Shown: positions 34,901 through 42,465, counted from the stretch's first letter. The stretch: 42,477 nucleotides of DNA from an uncultured Corynebacterium sp. (GCF_946223165.1 NZ_CAMIBP010000025.1:1-42477); one strand, 5' to 3'. Numbers and translations: made by a program. Notes: generated by a model not told the origin, from the letters alone.

Positions 34901-34983
34901 TACCCTGCCTTCCTATCGAGTACCTTGACGCTGAGCGGCGCAAGCACCACCGCTATAGCTGCCAAGGCGAGGACTAGGGTCAT
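31972..34983 (-). CDS. mrpA: Mrp antiporter subunit A with fused MrpB domain
   Basis: MrpA is the largest subunit, related to NuoL. The 1003-residue protein has the NuoL-like core with FLAWELVSLASFMLIARSG, SAQFPFHFWLPEAMAAATPVSAFLHAA and TVSHLGWIVATIGVG. After about residue 800 comes an MrpB-like domain (RGVDSSGGGFPAAVIMGAAIGL, LTTSLIFDAGIYLAVLGMLTM), as in actinobacterial Mrp systems that lack a separate mrpB. A soluble acidic tail ends the protein. The ATG at 34983 is chosen by similarity; a GTG at 35010 would add nine residues. It heads the operon mrpA-C-D-E-F-G, which exchanges Na+ for H+ in pH and salt tolerance. Confidence 0.95.
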   Translation of the reverse strand: MTLVLALAAIAVVLAPLSVKVLDRKAGYPLAALFVVAAGVLIAHLKELSEEPLTLSVTWVRDFIEPGMHVGFSLRADALSAFFALLALVIGTVVFVYSAAYLPKKKGNTSFYVLMTAFMLSILLLVFADDVVVLFLAWELVSLASFMLIARSGGRGGELGSQRTLVLTFVGGLTLLTGLAIAATVAGTTSLHGILASDAWGNRPGLTGVVAVLIAVSAFTKSAQFPFHFWLPEAMAAATPVSAFLHAAAVVKAGVYLLMRFSTIFHDVAVWNWLLIVVGMGTAIMSAVFAVQKTDLKKLTAYSTVSHLGWIVATIGVGTPFALAAALVHTLAHALFKSSLFMLIGVIDHEAGSRDIRRLGVLWNKMPWTFGSVVIGAASMAAVPPLFGFVSKEGMLTAFEEASIGGAGQAILLGAAALGAFFTFTYSAKFVFGAFFDGPRDMSHVHEAPASLWIPAALPGVMSLPLAFLLGFLDAPADAVVAAVGLHSHTHLSLWHGLTVPLAISLLVLAVGIYGVVVRKPFWAAMEGSTLVPRSGNELLALVQEGAIRIGRFVGRMSDTHNPSKLVLPVILLFIALAGAAAWGPGIDGVALQPRVDGLDNPWDLLPLGIVASAMVGLLRTKNRLTGAVMIGIAGTGVTLQMLLLGAPDVALTQFVVEALSVIVMMMVLRYLPERFHPVSRTRTVGSAVIAVFAGVAAFLGVWGMMGRHERSDLAIYYLERGPEHTGGGNIVASIVVEFRALDTLGELSVLGMAAVVIAAITSSLPRFPFQPGTRPAPFGQSQLNSVPLRKAIVLVVPILVIVSAVVFLRGVDSSGGGFPAAVIMGAAIGLTYLSRGSDEIVFGRMTPIHLTGIGIITALAAGFIGYLAGGYGEGGFLTFMHGEFLHQHLTTSLIFDAGIYLAVLGMLTMAINALGGYLRPGTERDFLPWVHDDESALPATPQVVVDDVDDPYPSPINPSADPLALLNERESRSKTDSPRVRLRDRAVNDDAGDNAEEKGEDA

Positions 34984-35049
34984 AATCACGAAGTCAGTCG
35001 CCTCACACACTCACATAGTTGGGAAACGCGCAGAACGTGACCGCGCGCA

Positions 35050-35079
35050 TACAGCTCCGTCCAAGGTTACCATCGTCAA
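35050..35079 (-). promoter_or_regulatory. Candidate mrp operon promoter
   Basis: On the minus strand TTGACG (35079-35074) is a good -35, and GCTGTA (35055-35050) 18 nt later is a weak -10. It lies about 65 nt upstream of the mrpA start. Confidence 0.3.
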
Positions 35080-35174
35080 CCCCTCGGTTTTCACTACCAA
35101 TCGCTCGTTTGATGACGCGGTCCCCTTTTCATGCCCCGGCACGCCCGCTCGTCGCCAGGCCCCACGATCGCCAA

Positions 35175-35200
35175 CGTCCCCGCTCGCGGGAGCGGAGACG
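35175..35200 (-). terminator. Hairpin after ftsY
   Basis: An 11-bp stem with one mismatch (CGTCCCCGCTC / GAGCGGAGACG, loop of 4) lies 18 nt beyond the ftsY stop, upstream of the mrp promoter region. There is no U tract, so termination is inferred from position. Confidence 0.45.
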
Positions 35201-35217
35201 AAAGGAAACGGGATGTC

Positions 35218-37194
35218 TTATGCCTTGCCACCCAGCAGGGCGTCGACGAAGCCCTCAATCTCGAACGGCGCCAGGTCATCCGCGCCCTCCCCCAAGCCAA
35301 CGAGCTTCACCGGGACGCCCAGCTCCTCCTGGACTTGGAACACGATGCCACCCTTAGCTGTGCCGTCCAACTTCGTCAGCACGACGCCAGTGATGTCGAC
35401 AACCTCGCGGAAGACGCGGGCCTGCATGAGACCGTTCTGACCGACGGTGGCGTCGATGACCATGAGGACCTCGTCCACGGCGGTCTTCTTCTCCACGACG
35501 CGCTTGACCTTGCCCAGCTGATCCATGAGGTCAGTGGACGTGTGCAGGCGGCCAGCCGTGTCGATGAGGACGACGTCGACCTGCTGCTCCACACCCTTCG
35601 CGACGGCATCGAACGCCACGGAGGCGGGATCGGCACCTTCCTTACCGCGAACCGTCGTGGCACCAACGCGGCGGCCCCAGGTTTCCAGCTGGTCGGCGGC
35701 GGCTGCGCGGAAGGTATCCGCCGCGCCAAGGAGCACCTTGTGCCCCATGGCAACGAGCACGCGGGCGAGCTTGCCCGTCGTCGTGGTCTTACCCGTGCCG
35801 TTTACGCCCACAACCATAACGACGGCGGGCTTGCCGTCGTTTGGCATGGCCTTGATGGAGCGATCCATCTCCGGGTGGCCGACCTCGATGAGGGTCTCGC
35901 GCAGCATGGCGCGTGCTTCCTCCTCGGAGGCTACGCCTCGCTCCGCGATCTTGGAGCGCAGCGACTCAGTGACCTTCAACGTCGTGGCCGTACCCAGGTC
36001 AGCCATGATGAGGGTGTCTTCGATCTCTTCCCACGCGTCATCATCCAGGTCGCCGGCGGACAGGATGCCCATGAGGCCCTGGCCGATGGCGTTCTGAGAG
36101 CGGGACAGGCGGCCACGGAGCTTGCCCAGGCGGCCCGCCGCTGGGGCGATGTCATCGATCGGCTGCTCCGGAACGCCCGCCTCCACGCGAGCTTCTGCCT
36201 GTGCGAGCTCTGCCTCAACATCGGTCGGCACCGGGGTCTCCTCAAGCGCCCGCTCTGCGGCGTCGACCTGGGTTTCCGCGGCGACGGCGGCCTCTTCTGC
36301 CGCCTCCTCGGCTTCCTCAGACTCCTCGATGTCCTCTGCAGATGCGACGACTTCTGCGGACTCTGTGGCCTCAGCGGTCTCAGCGGTCTCAGCGGTCTCA
36401 GCGACATCTGCGGTCTCCGCGCCCTCAGCAACATCGGACACCTCTGCAGTTTCCACGGCGTCCACGTCAGCGCGTTCCGTAACGGCCTCTGCAGCCACTG
36501 CGGCATCAGCGGGTTTGTCGGCAGCGTCGGCAGCAGGCCCGTCCGTCTCCGCCTCTTCAGCCTCAACGGGGGCATCTGCCGGCTCCTCGACGTCGGTAGC
36601 TGCTGCCTCAACCTCGGCCGGCTGCGCATCCGTGGGCTTGTCGTCAGCGGATTCCTCAGCATTTTCCTCATGCGCTGCAGCGGGTACGGCATTAGCCACG
36701 CCCGCAGCCGCGGCGGCCGCACCGGCGGCGACGGCGCCGGTGACAGCACCAGTCGACGGACCCTCATCAGCATTGCCTGCGGCCGTCGTGGCGCTTTCGG
36801 CGCTGGCCTGCGGACGCGGCTCGTCTACCGGCTTCTGCGCCTCCGGTGTGTCGTCAGACAGCTGGGTTTGGGCGAGCTTCGTTGCATCCGTCGTGGTCGC
36901 TGGCTGTTCCCGCTCGGTCTGCTGGACCGGCTTTTGTTCTTGGGCCGGCTGAACCTTCTGAGCCGGATGCGGCACGCTCGCGGGCTGCTGCGACCCCGCC
37001 GGCGCAAAGTTGAAACCACCTTGGGCCTGGTAGTTTCCGGACTTTTGCTCCTGGGTGAGCTGCTTCGGCTCCTCCGATTTTTCGAAGGACACCTTCTTCG
37101 CCTCACCGCGCTTCTTGCCCATGACCACCAGCAGGATCACGAGGAGAAGGAGCACCACAACGATGCCAATAACAATCCACAGAGTTGAGTTCAT
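35218..37194 (-). CDS. ftsY: Signal recognition particle receptor FtsY with long acidic region
   Basis: FtsY is the membrane receptor for the Ffh-ribosome complex. The 658-residue protein has an N-terminal membrane segment (about 4-25, TLWIVIGIVVVLLLLVILLVVM), a basic stretch, a very long acidic Ala/Glu/Thr/Asp-rich region (about 80-340), and the NG domain. The GTPase motifs are GVNGTGKTTTTGK (about 460), DTAGRLHTS and TKLDGTAKGG. E. coli FtsY is 497 residues and lacks the membrane helix; anchoring by one helix is common in actinobacteria. TATATAAGGC precedes the ATG, so promoter and start are close. It is downstream of smc on the same strand, but two palindromes separate them. Confidence 0.96.
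   Translation of the reverse strand: MNSTLWIVIGIVVVLLLLVILLVVMGKKRGEAKKVSFEKSEEPKQLTQEQKSGNYQAQGGFNFAPAGSQQPASVPHPAQKVQPAQEQKPVQQTEREQPATTTDATKLAQTQLSDDTPEAQKPVDEPRPQASAESATTAAGNADEGPSTGAVTGAVAAGAAAAAAGVANAVPAAAHEENAEESADDKPTDAQPAEVEAAATDVEEPADAPVEAEEAETDGPAADAADKPADAAVAAEAVTERADVDAVETAEVSDVAEGAETADVAETAETAETAEATESAEVVASAEDIEESEEAEEAAEEAAVAAETQVDAAERALEETPVPTDVEAELAQAEARVEAGVPEQPIDDIAPAAGRLGKLRGRLSRSQNAIGQGLMGILSAGDLDDDAWEEIEDTLIMADLGTATTLKVTESLRSKIAERGVASEEEARAMLRETLIEVGHPEMDRSIKAMPNDGKPAVVMVVGVNGTGKTTTTGKLARVLVAMGHKVLLGAADTFRAAAADQLETWGRRVGATTVRGKEGADPASVAFDAVAKGVEQQVDVVLIDTAGRLHTSTDLMDQLGKVKRVVEKKTAVDEVLMVIDATVGQNGLMQARVFREVVDITGVVLTKLDGTAKGGIVFQVQEELGVPVKLVGLGEGADDLAPFEIEGFVDALLGGKA
36371..36403 (-). 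repeat. 9-nt tandem repeat inside ftsY
   Basis: Three identical copies of TCAGCGGTC (plus-strand sense) and a partial fourth encode the AETAETAETAE stretch of the acidic region. Changes in copy number would keep the frame. Confidence 0.8.
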
Positions 37195-37307
37195 GCCTTA
37201 TATAGTGCCAAACCCGGCATAACTTGGCACGTAGAAGCCCCACGGGAAGCCGGCGACTGGGCACAAACAACCTAAGGCGCCGGGTCGTGCCGCGGCTGCC
37301 ACAGAGT

Positions 37308-37339
37308 TTGTATAGGAAAGCGACGGCGTTCCTATACAA
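37308..37339. repeat. GTATAGGA palindrome, copy 1
   Basis: TTGTATAGGAA-N10-TTCCTATACAA is a perfect 11-bp inverted repeat about 114 nt upstream of the ftsY start. AT-rich arms stand out in this GC-rich sequence. Without a T tract a terminator is unlikely; a regulator site or extragenic palindromic element is more plausible. Confidence 0.8.
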
Positions 37340-37393
37340 GTATCGAATCGCGGCCGACGTTTTCCCAGGTCGAACTCTCGCGCGCGGCGAGTT

Positions 37394-37423
37394 TGTATAG
37401 GAAGCCGCCTTCTCTCCTATACA
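37394..37423. repeat. GTATAGGA palindrome, copy 2
   Basis: TGTATAGGA-N12-TCCTATACA repeats the motif of copy 1. The two centres are 85 bp apart, close to eight helical turns. It begins 34 nt beyond the smc stop. The spacer sequences of the two copies differ, so only the arms are conserved. Confidence 0.8.
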
Positions 37424-37456
37424 GATAGGTCTCCGCGGGGCGGCAGCGGAACCACG

Positions 37457-40400
37457 CTAGGCGCGGTCGACGCCCATGCGGGCGGCATCGGCGGCAGCGG
37501 CGTCGGTGCCGGGCGCGGAGCCGGCGGGACTCATGCGCTGGGAGATGACGCGGGTAACGCCGTCGCCGCGCATGGTAACGCCGTACAAAACATTCGCGAT
37601 GTCCATCGTCGGCTTCTGGTGCGTGATGACGATGAGCTGCGAGTCCTTGCGCAGCTCCTCAAACAGGGCGATGAGGCGGCGCAGGTTGACGTCGTCGAGG
37701 GCGGCCTCGACTTCGTCCATGACGTAAAACGGGCTGGGGCGCGCGCGGAAAATGGCCACGAGCATGGCCAGCGCGGTCAGGGACTTCTCGCCGCCAGACA
37801 GCAGCGAGAGGCGCTTGACCTTCTTACCCGGCGGGCGGGCCTCGACCTCGATACCCGTGGTGAGCATGTCGTCTGGGTCCGTGAGAATGAGCCGGCCCTC
37901 GCCGCCGGGGAACAGGGTCTGAAAGACCTTGGGGAACTCGGCCTCCACGTCGTTCCAGGCGTCGGTGAACAATTGCAGGATCTGTTTGTCCACGTCCTCG
38001 ATGACGCCGGTGAGATCCTTGCGGGCCTGGATGACATCGTCAAGCTGGGTGGACAGGAAGGAGTAGCGCTCCTCCAGGGCCTTGTATTCCTCCAGCGCCA
38101 GCGGGTTGACCTTACCCAGGGCGTTGAGGTCCTTCTCGGCGCGCTTGAGGCGCTCGGTCTCTGCGGCGCGGTCGAAGTCCTCGCCCGGCGTGTAGTCGCG
38201 CAAAAGATCCGGGATGGCAATGCCCAGCTGTTCGACGATCTTCGCCTCCGCCTCGTCCCGGCGGACCTGGGCCTGCGAGCGCGCGATCTCAGAATTGTGG
38301 GCATTCGAGGTCAGCCGGTCAAGCTGCTGACGAACCGCGTTCACAGCCTGCTTGGCCTGTTGGACGTGGGCGGTCAACACGGTACGGCGCTCAATAGCGG
38401 CGTCGCGCTCCACGGTCGCGCGCTCCAACGCTTGGGCGGCGCGGGCGCCAAGGTCGCGGGCGTGGCGGTCAACGGCGCGGGCCAGCTCAGCCTGGGCGCG
38501 GCGCCGGGCCATGGCCTGCTCGTGACGCACCTTGTTCTGGCGCTCTTGCTCTGCCTGGCGGCGCAGCATGGCGCCGCGGCCGGCCACCTGGGCCACCTTG
38601 TCCTGCGCCGAGCGCGCGGCCAGTTGCGCCTCGACCTCCATGGCCTTGACCTGTTCGAGGGCCGCGTTGGCCTCGTCGCGCGCCTGCGAGGAGGGCTCGT
38701 CCGGCTGCTCGTCGGCATCCACGCGGGCCAGGCGGTCGCGCGCCTCTTCCAGCTGTTCGCGCAGCTGCACGAGTTGGGCCTCGAGCTGGGTCGCGCGGTC
38801 CGCGGCTTTGAGATGCTCGGCCTTGTTCGCCTCGTGCTGCTTGAGGAGGCGCTGGTGGTCGCGCTCCCAGCCCTGGGCCGCGGTGTCGTGCTCCCGCAGT
38901 GCCGCCTTGGCACTCGCCGCGGTCACGCGCGCGTCCTCGGCCGCCAACTTGGCTCCCTCCAGGGTGCCGGACAGCTCCTCCAGGCTTGCCGATGCCGCCT
39001 CCAGCGCGGCCTCGGCCTCGCTCACCCGGGCCGCCACCTCGACGGTGGTCGAGGCACCGTGGCCCACCTGTACCCAGCCTTCTCCCACGAGGGTGCCGTC
39101 GTGCGTGACGGCACGCAGGCGCGGATCCGCTGTGACGGCGGCACGGGCGGCGGCCAGATCGGCGACGAGGACGACATCGGCAAGCAGGCGCGTGACCGCT
39201 GTGGAGACCTCGGGCACGAGCGCGACGTGGTCGAGCAGCCAGCTGGCGCCGGCGGGCAGCGCCGCGTCGAGTCGCCAGGATGCAGAGGTTTCTCCCGCGG
39301 CGGACGAATCGATAAGGACCGTGCGCGACGCAGCCGAGAGCGCGGCGACGACGGCCTCGTCGACGGTGCCGGCCTGAGCCTCGGCGAAAGAACCCAGCGC
39401 GGCGGCCACCGCGGTCTCTTCCTTGGTGGAGATGAACTGCGCCAGCGGGGCAAAATCCGTGTCGAGGGCGGAGAAATCCGGGGCCTCGGGCGCGGTCGAC
39501 GCGAGGGTTTCGATGCGCGAGCGCAGCGTATAGACCTCGCGCTCGCGCTCGCGCTGGGCGTCGCGCAGTTGCTCCAGACGCTTGTCGGCCGCGTCTGATT
39601 CGCTGGCGGCGCGCACGTGTGCTTCCTCCAGCGGCTGCCGCTCCGCGCGCAGCGCGGCGAGCGTATCGGCCACCTCGTCGGCCTCCGCTTGGGCGGACTG
39701 GGTGCGCTCCAGCGTGGCGGCGAGCGCCTCCTCATGGCGGGCCAGCTGCTCCTCGGCGCCGGTGACCTGCGCGGCTAGGGACTCCTCGGCGGCGATGAGG
39801 CGCACCACGCCCTCGCGCCGATCCGCGATGGCGCGCAGCTGCGCCATGTGCTCGCGGTCCGCGGCCTCGAACTCGCCGCGCAGCTGTTCCACCTGATCGC
39901 GCACGGACTCGAGGCGCATCGCGGCCTCCTCCGCAGCCTCGAGCAACATCTCGTGCTCCGCGTCCGCGTGCTGGGCGCGCGCCTCCAGCTCGTCCGGATC
40001 TTGGCCCGCATAGGCCACCTGTGACCCCACATTGGCGGCGCGCTCGGCGGCGATGCGCTGCGTCGCCGACACCCGCTCAGCCAGGGAGGACAGGTCGAAC
40101 CAGAGCTTTTGGGCGGCCTCGGCGGCGGGGGCGGCATCGGCAAGCTCTGCCTCCACCTCGAGCTGTGCGCCGCTGGCTTCTTCGAGCTGAGCGTTAAGCT
40201 CCGCGACCTGCTCCGCGAGCAGCTGCGCCTGGCGCTCGGCGTCCTCGAAGCTGCGGCGCAGGCGCACGACCTGATCTCCGGCCAGATGCAGGCGCGCGTC
40301 GCGCAGATCCGCCTGGACCGTCGCGGCACGCTGAGCGGCCTCCGCCTGGCGGGCCAAAGGCTTGAGCTGCTTGCCCAGCTCGTCGGTGAGATCCTGGAGG

Positions 40401-40969
40401 CGATCCAGGTTGGCCTGCATGCCCGTGAGCTTGCGCTGCGCCTTCTCCTTGCGCCGGCGGTGCTTGAGGACGCCGGCGGCCTCCTCAATGTATGACCGAC
40501 GATCCTCCGGGCGGGATTCCAAGATCTCCGCGAGCTTGCCCTGGCCGACGATGATGTGCATCTCACGACCGATGCCCGAGTCCGACAAGAGCTCTTGGAC
40601 ATCCATGAGGCGGGCCTTGTGGCCGTTGATCTCGTACTCGCTGGCGCCGTCGCGGTACATGCGACGAGTGACCGAAACCTCCGAATACTCGATGGGCAAC
40701 GCGCCGTCCGCGTTATCGATGGTGAGGGTTACCTCGGCGCGGCCCAAGGCCTTGCGCTCGCCCGCCCCCGCAAAGATGACGTCCTGCATCTTGCCGCCGC
40801 GCAGTGTCTTCGGGCTGCCCTCTCCCATCACCCACGCCAAGGCGTCGACGACGTTGGACTTGCCGGAGCCGTTCGGTCCCACGACGGCGCAGATTCCCGG
40901 CTCAAACTTGAGCGAGGTCGCCGACGCGAAGGACTTAAAGCCCTTGAGAGTCAGCGATTTGAGGTGCAT
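37457..40969 (-). CDS. smc: Chromosome segregation ATPase SMC
   Basis: SMC condenses and aligns chromosome arms together with ScpA and ScpB. The 1170-residue protein has Walker A GPNGSGKSNVVDAL (31-44), long coiled coils, a hinge (roughly 500-680), the second coil arm, then the ABC signature LLSGGEKSLTALAML and Walker B FYVMDEVEAALDD. The length is standard. The ATG at 40969 has no Shine-Dalgarno sequence; TAAACT lies exactly 7 nt upstream, suggesting a leaderless message. A TetR gene is divergent from it, with inverted repeats in the shared 118-bp region. Confidence 0.97.
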   Translation of the reverse strand: MHLKSLTLKGFKSFASATSLKFEPGICAVVGPNGSGKSNVVDALAWVMGEGSPKTLRGGKMQDVIFAGAGERKALGRAEVTLTIDNADGALPIEYSEVSVTRRMYRDGASEYEINGHKARLMDVQELLSDSGIGREMHIIVGQGKLAEILESRPEDRRSYIEEAAGVLKHRRRKEKAQRKLTGMQANLDRLQDLTDELGKQLKPLARQAEAAQRAATVQADLRDARLHLAGDQVVRLRRSFEDAERQAQLLAEQVAELNAQLEEASGAQLEVEAELADAAPAAEAAQKLWFDLSSLAERVSATQRIAAERAANVGSQVAYAGQDPDELEARAQHADAEHEMLLEAAEEAAMRLESVRDQVEQLRGEFEAADREHMAQLRAIADRREGVVRLIAAEESLAAQVTGAEEQLARHEEALAATLERTQSAQAEADEVADTLAALRAERQPLEEAHVRAASESDAADKRLEQLRDAQREREREVYTLRSRIETLASTAPEAPDFSALDTDFAPLAQFISTKEETAVAAALGSFAEAQAGTVDEAVVAALSAASRTVLIDSSAAGETSASWRLDAALPAGASWLLDHVALVPEVSTAVTRLLADVVLVADLAAARAAVTADPRLRAVTHDGTLVGEGWVQVGHGASTTVEVAARVSEAEAALEAASASLEELSGTLEGAKLAAEDARVTAASAKAALREHDTAAQGWERDHQRLLKQHEANKAEHLKAADRATQLEAQLVQLREQLEEARDRLARVDADEQPDEPSSQARDEANAALEQVKAMEVEAQLAARSAQDKVAQVAGRGAMLRRQAEQERQNKVRHEQAMARRRAQAELARAVDRHARDLGARAAQALERATVERDAAIERRTVLTAHVQQAKQAVNAVRQQLDRLTSNAHNSEIARSQAQVRRDEAEAKIVEQLGIAIPDLLRDYTPGEDFDRAAETERLKRAEKDLNALGKVNPLALEEYKALEERYSFLSTQLDDVIQARKDLTGVIEDVDKQILQLFTDAWNDVEAEFPKVFQTLFPGGEGRLILTDPDDMLTTGIEVEARPPGKKVKRLSLLSGGEKSLTALAMLVAIFRARPSPFYVMDEVEAALDDVNLRRLIALFEELRKDSQLIVITHQKPTMDIANVLYGVTMRGDGVTRVISQRMSPAGSAPGTDAAAADAARMGVDRA

Positions 40970-40976
40970 TCGGTGT

Positions 40977-40982
40977 AGTTTA
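40977..40982 (-). promoter_or_regulatory. -10 element for leaderless smc
   Basis: TAAACT on the minus strand is separated from the smc ATG by exactly 7 nt, with no ribosome-binding site between. Confidence 0.6.
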
Positions 40983-40985
40983 GCA

Positions 40986-41015
40986 AGCGCCCCGCGTCAC
41001 GCATGCGGGGGCGCT
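40986..41015. promoter_or_regulatory. GC-rich inverted repeat over the smc promoter
   Basis: AGCGCCCC-N14-GGGGCGCT is a perfect 8-bp inverted repeat covering the -35 region of smc in the smc/tetR divergent gap. It could be an operator for the neighbouring TetR protein. Confidence 0.35.
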
Positions 41016-41031
41016 CGGAGCACTCGAGGCT

Positions 41032-41074
41032 TAAACCAAATTATGAACGGTATTTTCCGCCTTTTATTGGTTTA
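41032..41074. promoter_or_regulatory. AT-rich inverted repeat upstream of the TetR gene
   Basis: TAAACCAA-N27-TTGGTTTA is a perfect 8-bp inverted repeat ending at the candidate -10 TATATT (41073-41078) of the TetR gene. The wide spacing suggests two half-sites or two dimers rather than one compact operator. Confidence 0.35.
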
Positions 41075-41087
41075 TATTAAAAAGGCT

Positions 41088-41711
41088 ATGACGCACCGAT
41101 CCGAATCTCAGCTTGCCGCACTGCGCGCCGCCAACGCCGCATCCTCCCAGGACGCCCTCGACCGCGTGCTCCGCGCCGTCGTCATGCTTGCTTCCGAGAA
41201 GGAATGGGCCGACATCACGGTCACCGACATCGTCCGCGTGTCCACGGTCTCCCGCTCCGTGTTCTACCGCCACTACAAATCCAAGGACGAAGTCATCGAC
41301 AAGTCCATGGCGGAGGTCGGTGCCCGCATCGTCGCCGTCAATCACGAAAACTCCATGGAGCTGTGGATCCACATCTTCGACGAGGTTATGCATCTGCGCC
41401 CCCTGCGCGAGGTGCTCATCAAGTCCAACGCGTTTGACCGCGTCCTCCACTTCCTCAACAGCCTCATCTCCGAGGACATGAGCGAGGAAGAGCGCATCGG
41501 CCAGCTCATTTGGAACGGCGCGTGCTACAACCTCGTCACGCTCTACCTCACGGAGGAGATTGACCTGCCCCCGCAGGACATGGCACGGCTGACCGCCCAC
41601 GCGCTCGCCCGCCCCGAGGCCGGCGAGGTCTCCCCGCTTCTGCGGTCGAAGAGCACCGACTGGATGGAAAATCTCCGAACTCTTGCCTCTGGCACCACCC
41701 CGGCGAGCTAG
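41088..41711 (+). CDS. TetR family regulator between smc and acyP
   Basis: The 207-residue protein has a TetR helix-turn-helix at about 41-65 (ADITVTDIVRVSTVSRSVFYRHYKSKDEV). Its C-terminal ligand domain has no motif that I can assign. The ATG at 41088 lies 9 nt after TATATT, so the leader is very short or absent; only AAAGG 2 nt before the ATG could serve as ribosome site. Divergent from smc. Its stop overlaps the convergent acyP stop by 4 bp (shared CTAG). The usual corynebacterial order has smc next to acyP, so this gene appears to be an insertion. Targets are unknown; itself is most likely. Confidence 0.88.
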   Translation: MTHRSESQLAALRAANAASSQDALDRVLRAVVMLASEKEWADITVTDIVRVSTVSRSVFYRHYKSKDEVIDKSMAEVGARIVAVNHENSMELWIHIFDEVMHLRPLREVLIKSNAFDRVLHFLNSLISEDMSEEERIGQLIWNGACYNLVTLYLTEEIDLPPQDMARLTAHALARPEAGEVSPLLRSKSTDWMENLRTLASGTTPAS

Positions 41712-41986
41712 CGCTCGATAAAGCCGCTTTCCCCCTTCGGCTCCGCCCATTGCTCGACGACGAGGCTCACGGACCCGGGCCGGCGCGTCGTCGACGGCTG
41801 CTCCTTCAGCAGCCCGAGAAGCTTCTCACACGCCTCGCGCGGGCCCTCCGCCACGACCTGAACGCGCCCGTCGTAAAGATTGGTCGCGTGTCCCGCCAGC
41901 CCCAGCTCCAGTGCGTGCGAACGCACCCACCAACGGAACCCGACGCCCTGCACCGTGCCGTGAACAAATGCGGTCATCCGAATCAT
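41708..41986 (-). CDS. acyP: Acylphosphatase
   Basis: Acylphosphatase hydrolyses acyl phosphates such as carbamoyl and acetyl phosphate. The 92-residue protein starts MIRMTAFVHGTVQGVGFRWW, which holds the phosphate-binding loop GTVQGVGFR with the catalytic Arg, and GHATNLYDGRVQVVAEG carries the catalytic Asn. ATG at 41986 follows AAAGGAG. In related genomes it lies between mutM and smc. Confidence 0.96.
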   Translation of the reverse strand: MIRMTAFVHGTVQGVGFRWWVRSHALELGLAGHATNLYDGRVQVVAEGPREACEKLLGLLKEQPSTTRRPGSVSLVVEQWAEPKGESGFIER

Positions 41987-42163
41987 GGGTACTCCTTTAA
42001 GCGATAACGCGACAGCTTGTCTTTACCGTACAAAAATCGCCGGACCCCTCCCCTCACCACCCCCGCGTTCTTTCATGTCCTGCACCCGCGGCCCCAATGC
42101 GACAAGGACATATGCTCGCGGATGACCCTAATTATCACCTAGCTCATGGGGAATCATGGTTGA
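41987..42163. other. Intergenic stretch upstream of acyP
   Basis: The first 30 bases hold the acyP ribosome site. I see no gene, mutM fragment or strong promoter in the rest. It joins on to the broken SDR sequence that begins at 42164. Confidence 0.5.
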
Positions 42164-42398
42164 TCAAGCACCCGCGTCAACACCGTCACCCCGGGCGCCA
42201 TCCAGACGCCGATGCTCGTCGGCGCGCTGCAGGAGGCCGGCATCGACCCCAAAGAGTTCGCGCCCCAACTCTCCTTGCTGGGCTGCTTCGGCGAGTCCCA
42301 CGAGATCGCCCAGGCATCGCTGTGGATTGCTTCCGATGCAGCCTCCTACAGCACCGGCTCCATCGCTCACTCTCGACACCTGTTACATCGGCCACTAG
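42164..42398 (+). pseudogene. C-terminal remnant of a short-chain dehydrogenase/reductase gene
   Basis: One frame reads SSTRVNTVTPGAIQTPML, then PKEFAPQLSLLGCFGESHE, then IAQASLWIASDAASYSTGSI. These are the C-terminal signatures of SDR enzymes (RVN-V-PG, the LG-FG-P-EIA block, LASD-S-TGS). The frame is closed upstream by TGA at 42161, so the nucleotide-binding and catalytic YxxxK parts are gone. Near 42367 a frameshift leads to TLDTCYIGH and TAG at 42398, where DGGY would be normal. Confidence 0.8.
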
Positions 42399-42452
42399 AA
42401 CACCCTGACCTGCAGGTTTGTCGTTCCGGTGGCGCGTGCCCCACGCCTGGTT

Positions 42453-42458
42453 TAGGGT
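42453..42458 (+). promoter_or_regulatory. -10 element for a leaderless gene leaving the window
   Basis: TAGGGT is followed by exactly 7 nt and an ATG at 42466. A near-palindromic hairpin, TGCCCCAC near 42437 and GTGGGGCA at 42459-42466, surrounds it. Confidence 0.45.
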
Positions 42459-42465
42459 GTGGGGC

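Noticed and set aside
36371..36403. 9-nt repeats as a CRISPR or phase-variation switch
   Set aside because: The units are too short for CRISPR and, being multiples of three, cannot switch the reading frame.
37308..37423. The GTATAGGA palindromes as smc terminators or CRISPR repeats
   Set aside because: No T tract follows either hairpin, and there are only two copies with unrelated spacers inside palindromic arms, unlike a CRISPR array.
37619..39598. Plus-strand open frame (659 codons) opposite smc
   Set aside because: Leu/Gly/Arg-rich shadow of the coiled-coil coding sequence; no start signal or domain.
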